Below are positions 7,018 to 10,360 of a stretch of 10,360 nucleotides of DNA, in pieces (positions within the stretch are counted from its first letter, which is position 1; each line of letters starts with the position of its first letter). Where the stretch lies: assembly GCA_002435335.1 (NCBI GenBank), contig DJMI01000097.1, forward strand, positions 1 through 10,360. Direction: 5' to 3'. The notes beneath the pieces are model-generated. The model had not been told where the DNA came from. It saw only the letters and a program-made list of their open reading frames with translations, and did not search any database. This stretch comes from Nitrosomonas sp. UBA6494. GTDB taxonomy: Bacteria; Pseudomonadota; Gammaproteobacteria; Burkholderiales; Nitrosomonadaceae. Position numbers and translations under genes: made by a program.

Positions 7018-9666
7018 GTGACTGACCAGCGCCCTGACAGCGGACGCATATATGCACGCTGGGTAGACTTTTCCTATCGCCATGCGATTTGGATTATTTT
7101 ACTGTTGCTGGTATTAACCGGATTCAGTACCGTTTATACCGCCAATAACTTAGGCGTGCATACCGACACCACCGATATGCTGTCGGAAGAAGTGCCGTTT
7201 CGTACCAACCATATCCACTATCTGAAATCATTCCCGCAGCAGGAAGATAGCTTGGTATTGGTGCTGAATGCGCCTACGCCGGAACAATCCCACCAAGATG
7301 CCAAGCGGCTCAGCCAATTTTTACACAACGATCCGGCGCAATTTTCCAGTATCTATTACTTGACCGGTGAACCGTTCTTCGAGAAGAATGGCCTTTTGTT
7401 CAAAGATTTGGATGATCTTGGGCGTATCGCCGACCATTTGGCGGCGGCACAGCCGATGATCGCCCGTATCGCGGAAAGTCCAACGCTTTATACTTTTTCG
7501 TCGGTGCTGACAGAAGCGGTCAATGCGCTAAACAATGGGCGCAAATTAGAATTACAGCCCGTCTTCGATGGCATCAGCGCGACACTGGATGCCCGTTTGT
7601 CGGGACAATCGCGGCCATTGTCTTGGCAGGCATTGCTGGGCGGCGAAGCGCAAAAAGATTCCTACTTGGAAATCATCAGTGTAAAACCGGTGCTGGACTA
7701 TTCGCAAATCTTCGCTGCGGAACAGCCGATCACTAGCATACGAGCCGCTGCTCAAGAAATGGGTTTTTCCGAACAAACCGGGAGAAAATTACGTATCACC
7801 GGTGAAGTGGCGTTAGCGCACGATGAACTCGACAGTGCCATGCACGGCGCGCAAGACGCCGGCGTGGTAGCTTTAGTCATGGTCGCCGCGGTACTGCTAA
7901 TGGCCTTTCGCTCTATCGGTCCCATGATTAGTATCGTTGTGAGCCTGATACTTGGCTTGTTGCTTACCGCAGCTTTTGCTACCGTCGCGGTCGGTCATTT
8001 AAACCTGATTTCTATCGCGTTTGCCGTACTTTATATCGGCTTGGGAGTTGATTACGCCATTCATTTTTTATTGCGCCTGGAAGAAGTTCAAACATCGGGT
8101 CAACCGATGTCGCAAGCGCTCTATAAAACCGGTGGCGATATGGGGCAATCGCTGCTGATTTGCGCGCTAACGACAGCCATCGGTTTTTATGCCTTTACGC
8201 CGACAACCTACCGTGGTGTTGCGGAGCTCGGTGTCATTTCAGGTTCCGGCATGTTGATCAGCTTCTTAGTCACAATGACGATGTTGCCGGCGATGCAGCG
8301 CATCTTTCCAATCCGTGCGAAATTTTCAGCGTTACAACACCAACCAATCAATTCAGTGCTGGATTTACCGCACCAGGCCGCCAAATGGGTTTATGCCTTA
8401 ACTTTCGTTGCGGTAATTGCATCCATCGCAGCGCTGCCGCATGTGCGTTTCGATTACAATCTGCTGAATCTAAACAATCCGCGTGCGGAATCGATCGCCA
8501 CTTTCCAGGAATTGCTGCAAACACCGGAGGAATCTCCGTGGTATATCAACATACTTGCCGATGATGCTCAGGAAACCGAGCGAATTGCACAGGCGTTGCG
8601 TAAATTACCAGAAGTGGACAAGGTTATTAGCGTCTTGGATTTGGTGCCGCAACAACAAGATGACAAAAGTCTGCTGATCGAAGAAATGGCGATGATCTTG
8701 GGGCCGATAGCCTTCTCGCCAACCGCATTCCTGATCACCGATTACTACACTGTGACGGAACAGCGTGCCGCACTGGAAAAATTAACCGTGGCCTTAGATC
8801 GGTTTATTGCCGCACAACCGTCGCATCCCACCCACGCATCGGCGCAAAAGTTGCATCAATCGCTGACTAATATGCTGTCGTATTTAGACCAATTGCCGCA
8901 GAATAAAGCGCAGTTTTTGCAAGCAAGCGGACTTGATCTGCTTAGCTTGTTGCCGGATGCCATCGGGCGACTGCAATTGGCATTGACGGCACAACCGTAC
9001 ATACAAGAAGATCTTCCTTTATCTATTAGTGAATTATGGCATAGCGATAAGAATATCTACCGTATCGCCGTTTATCCGAAGGAAAATATCAACGACAACG
9101 ACGCACTGCGCCGATTCGTTCGTTCCGTGCAAACTGTTGCACCGAGTGCAACCGGAGTACCGGTGATCAGTTTGGAAGCCGGAGAAGCCGTAGTCGAGGC
9201 ATTCATTCATGCCTTTTCACTGGCATTGATCGGTGTCATCCTGACAATCTGGATTATGCTCAGAAGTATCTCATCGACGGTACTGGCTTTGATACCGCTG
9301 CTTCTTGCCGCATTATTCACTGGGGCGGGCACGGTATTGTTCGATCTGCCGTTCAATTTCGCCAATATCATCGCGCTGCCGCTACTGATGGGTATCGGTA
9401 TCGACAGCAGCCTGCATATGGTTTACCGCAACCGTAACGAAGCAAACAGAAATCTGCTGCACACCAGCACCGCGCGCGCCATATTTTACAGTGCGTTGAC
9501 GACCCTGGTCGGCTTCGGCAGTCTGATGTTCTCTACACACCAAGGAACCGCCAGCATGGGGCTGCTGCTTACTATTGGTTTGTTTTTAACGTTGGTTTGT
9601 GTATTGATCATTTTGCCGGTGTTGCTGCAATCGTTTGGAAAAAAGCAAGAAACCGCTGCGCTTTGA
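7018..9666 (+). CDS. hpnN: Hopanoid-associated RND/MMPL-type transporter HpnN
   Basis: This 882-residue inner-membrane protein has the two-fold repeated RND layout: TM1 at about 23-41, a large periplasmic loop to about 275, TM2-TM6 to about 421, TM7 at about 457-474, a second large loop to about 728, and TM8-TM12 at about 729-873. The two halves carry matching motifs in TM4 and TM10, GLGVDYAIH (341-349, Asp345) and GIGIDSSLH (792-800, Asp796); the paired aspartates are likely proton-relay residues. RND proteins named HpnN are known to be needed for moving hopanoids to the outer membrane. The start is GTG at 7018: an in-frame TAA lies about 18 bases upstream, no ATG is available, and the ribosome binding site is weak (a GAG about 10 bases before the start). 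The MlaC-like HpnM just upstream may take hopanoid from, or deliver it to, this pump. Confidence 0.95.
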   Translation: MTDQRPDSGRIYARWVDFSYRHAIWIILLLLVLTGFSTVYTANNLGVHTDTTDMLSEEVPFRTNHIHYLKSFPQQEDSLVLVLNAPTPEQSHQDAKRLSQFLHNDPAQFSSIYYLTGEPFFEKNGLLFKDLDDLGRIADHLAAAQPMIARIAESPTLYTFSSVLTEAVNALNNGRKLELQPVFDGISATLDARLSGQSRPLSWQALLGGEAQKDSYLEIISVKPVLDYSQIFAAEQPITSIRAAAQEMGFSEQTGRKLRITGEVALAHDELDSAMHGAQDAGVVALVMVAAVLLMAFRSIGPMISIVVSLILGLLLTAAFATVAVGHLNLISIAFAVLYIGLGVDYAIHFLLRLEEVQTSGQPMSQALYKTGGDMGQSLLICALTTAIGFYAFTPTTYRGVAELGVISGSGMLISFLVTMTMLPAMQRIFPIRAKFSALQHQPINSVLDLPHQAAKWVYALTFVAVIASIAALPHVRFDYNLLNLNNPRAESIATFQELLQTPEESPWYINILADDAQETERIAQALRKLPEVDKVISVLDLVPQQQDDKSLLIEEMAMILGPIAFSPTAFLITDYYTVTEQRAALEKLTVALDRFIAAQPSHPTHASAQKLHQSLTNMLSYLDQLPQNKAQFLQASGLDLLSLLPDAIGRLQLALTAQPYIQEDLPLSISELWHSDKNIYRIAVYPKENINDNDALRRFVRSVQTVAPSATGVPVISLEAGEAVVEAFIHAFSLALIGVILTIWIMLRSISSTVLALIPLLLAALFTGAGTVLFDLPFNFANIIALPLLMGIGIDSSLHMVYRNRNEANRNLLHTSTARAIFYSALTTLVGFGSLMFSTHQGTASMGLLLTIGLFLTLVCVLIILPVLLQSFGKKQETAAL

Positions 9667-9670
9667 TCAC

Positions 9671-10360
9671 TCAGGTCGCCACAATCACACGGACTGCGTC
9701 TAGCCTTAAGTGAGCTGAATCTAGCGCGTCGCTTAGCATCTCCAATTGCTGTTCAAAGAAACAAATCTCTTCGTTGCGCACATTGGGGTTGATTGTCTTT
9801 AGCGCTTGCAAGCGCATAATTTCCGGCAACAGGGCTTGCTCGATTCTTTGCCGTGCTTCCGCAATCAATTGCGGTACTTGCGTTTTTGCTTTTTGTTCGT
9901 TACGCACCAGCATCGTTTTGATTTCGTCTTGTTTCATTTGAATGACTTGCTTGGCGATAGCTGCGGTAACCGAAACCCAATGACGATTGATCGATTCATG
10001 GTCAAGTTCGGCGTATTCGCCACTGTCTTGCTCATTTCCGATGACACGAATGGCTACCGGCGGCAGGTAGTGATTGCTTTGCTGGATTTCTTGTCTAGCG
10101 GCTTCGAGTACGAAAATGCTTTCCACCAGCAGCGTGCCGGGTTGAACCGCTTTGTGCTTGATTGCGGCGACCACGGCATTACCGGATTCCTGGCTGATGA
10201 TTCGATCCATGGCGTGAATCACCATTGGATGTTCCCAGGTCAGAAAATACATATCTTCGTTGCCAAGCGCCACTTCTCGGGAATAGGTAATCACCGAGCC
10301 TTCATCCATCAAGCCTGGAAAAGGAATAGTCATGTGTTCGCTTGGCTCGAGCAGGAAGCT
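9671..10360 (-). CDS. rapA: RNA polymerase-associated ATPase RapA, C-terminal part (5' end outside window)
   Basis: The frame stays open to the window edge; the internal Met at 10333 is not the start, because in-frame SFLLEPSEH precedes it. The 229 visible residues align well with the RapA C-terminal domain: FPGLMDEGSVITYSREVALGNEDMYFLTWEHPM, then KHKAVQPGTLLVESIFVLEA, HYLPPVAIRVI, a coiled-coil-like helical stretch, and LKTINPNVRNEEI near the end, closing with LRLDAVRVIVAT. RapA is a SWI/SNF-type translocase that recycles stalled RNA polymerase. The ATPase (helicase) domains would lie outside the window. The stop codon is 4 bp from that of hpnN, so the two genes converge. Confidence 0.95.
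   Translation of the reverse strand, partial: SFLLEPSEHMTIPFPGLMDEGSVITYSREVALGNEDMYFLTWEHPMVIHAMDRIISQESGNAVVAAIKHKAVQPGTLLVESIFVLEAARQEIQQSNHYLPPVAIRVIGNEQDSGEYAELDHESINRHWVSVTAAIAKQVIQMKQDEIKTMLVRNEQKAKTQVPQLIAEARQRIEQALLPEIMRLQALKTINPNVRNEEICFFEQQLEMLSDALDSAHLRLDAVRVIVAT

Noticed and set aside
8160..8564. Open frame of 134 codons in another frame of hpnN
   Set aside because: It overlaps strongly conserved transmembrane coding sequence of hpnN and encodes a Cys/His-rich shadow peptide without domain features.

Overview
The window looks like chromosomal DNA of a hopanoid-producing Gram-negative proteobacterium. The GC content is moderate, several genes carry export signals, and a RapA-type RNA polymerase recycling ATPase is present. 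A betaproteobacterium of the Nitrosomonas type would fit the gene set, but this is inference from gene content and style; no rRNA or other phylogenetic marker is present. I saw no tRNA, rRNA, CRISPR array, insertion sequence or prophage gene.

Layout, left to right. (1) Bases 2-667 (+): the 3' end of a beta-propeller protein with WD40-like PD40 repeats. (2) 701-2878 (-): one long gene that fuses an FAD/NAD(P)H-dependent oxidoreductase to selenophosphate synthetase (SelD). Its likely promoter (perfect TATAAT) has a perfect 16-bp inverted repeat at the expected transcription start. (3) 3074-3562 (+): a small lipoprotein with an Ala/Pro-rich, acidic linker and a C-terminal peptidoglycan-binding domain. 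It has its own promoter and a textbook terminator, so it is probably monocistronic. (4) 3618-3930: a gene-free leader with several short palindromes. (5) 3931-9666 (+): a hopanoid block, hpnH (radical SAM adenosylhopane synthase), hpnB (membrane glycosyltransferase), hpnM (periplasmic MlaC/Ttg2-like carrier) and hpnN (12-TM RND/MMPL transporter). (6) 9671-10360 (-): the C-terminal end of rapA, convergent with hpnN and only 4 bp away.

How the hopanoid genes may work together: HpnH joins a 5'-deoxyadenosyl group to a C30 hopene, the first step of the extended side chain. HpnB is a GT2-type enzyme associated with hopanoid loci whose exact product is not settled. HpnM and HpnN resemble a periplasmic lipid shuttle and an inner-membrane RND pump, suited to moving hopanoids towards the outer membrane. 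Squalene-hopene cyclase (hpnF/shc), the squalene genes (hpnCDE) and hpnG are not in the window, so the pathway must be split between loci if it is complete.

I found no wholly undescribed system. The points most worth a second look are the oxidoreductase-SelD fusion with its palindromic promoter site, and the coupling of a hopanoid side-chain enzyme with lipid-transport genes.
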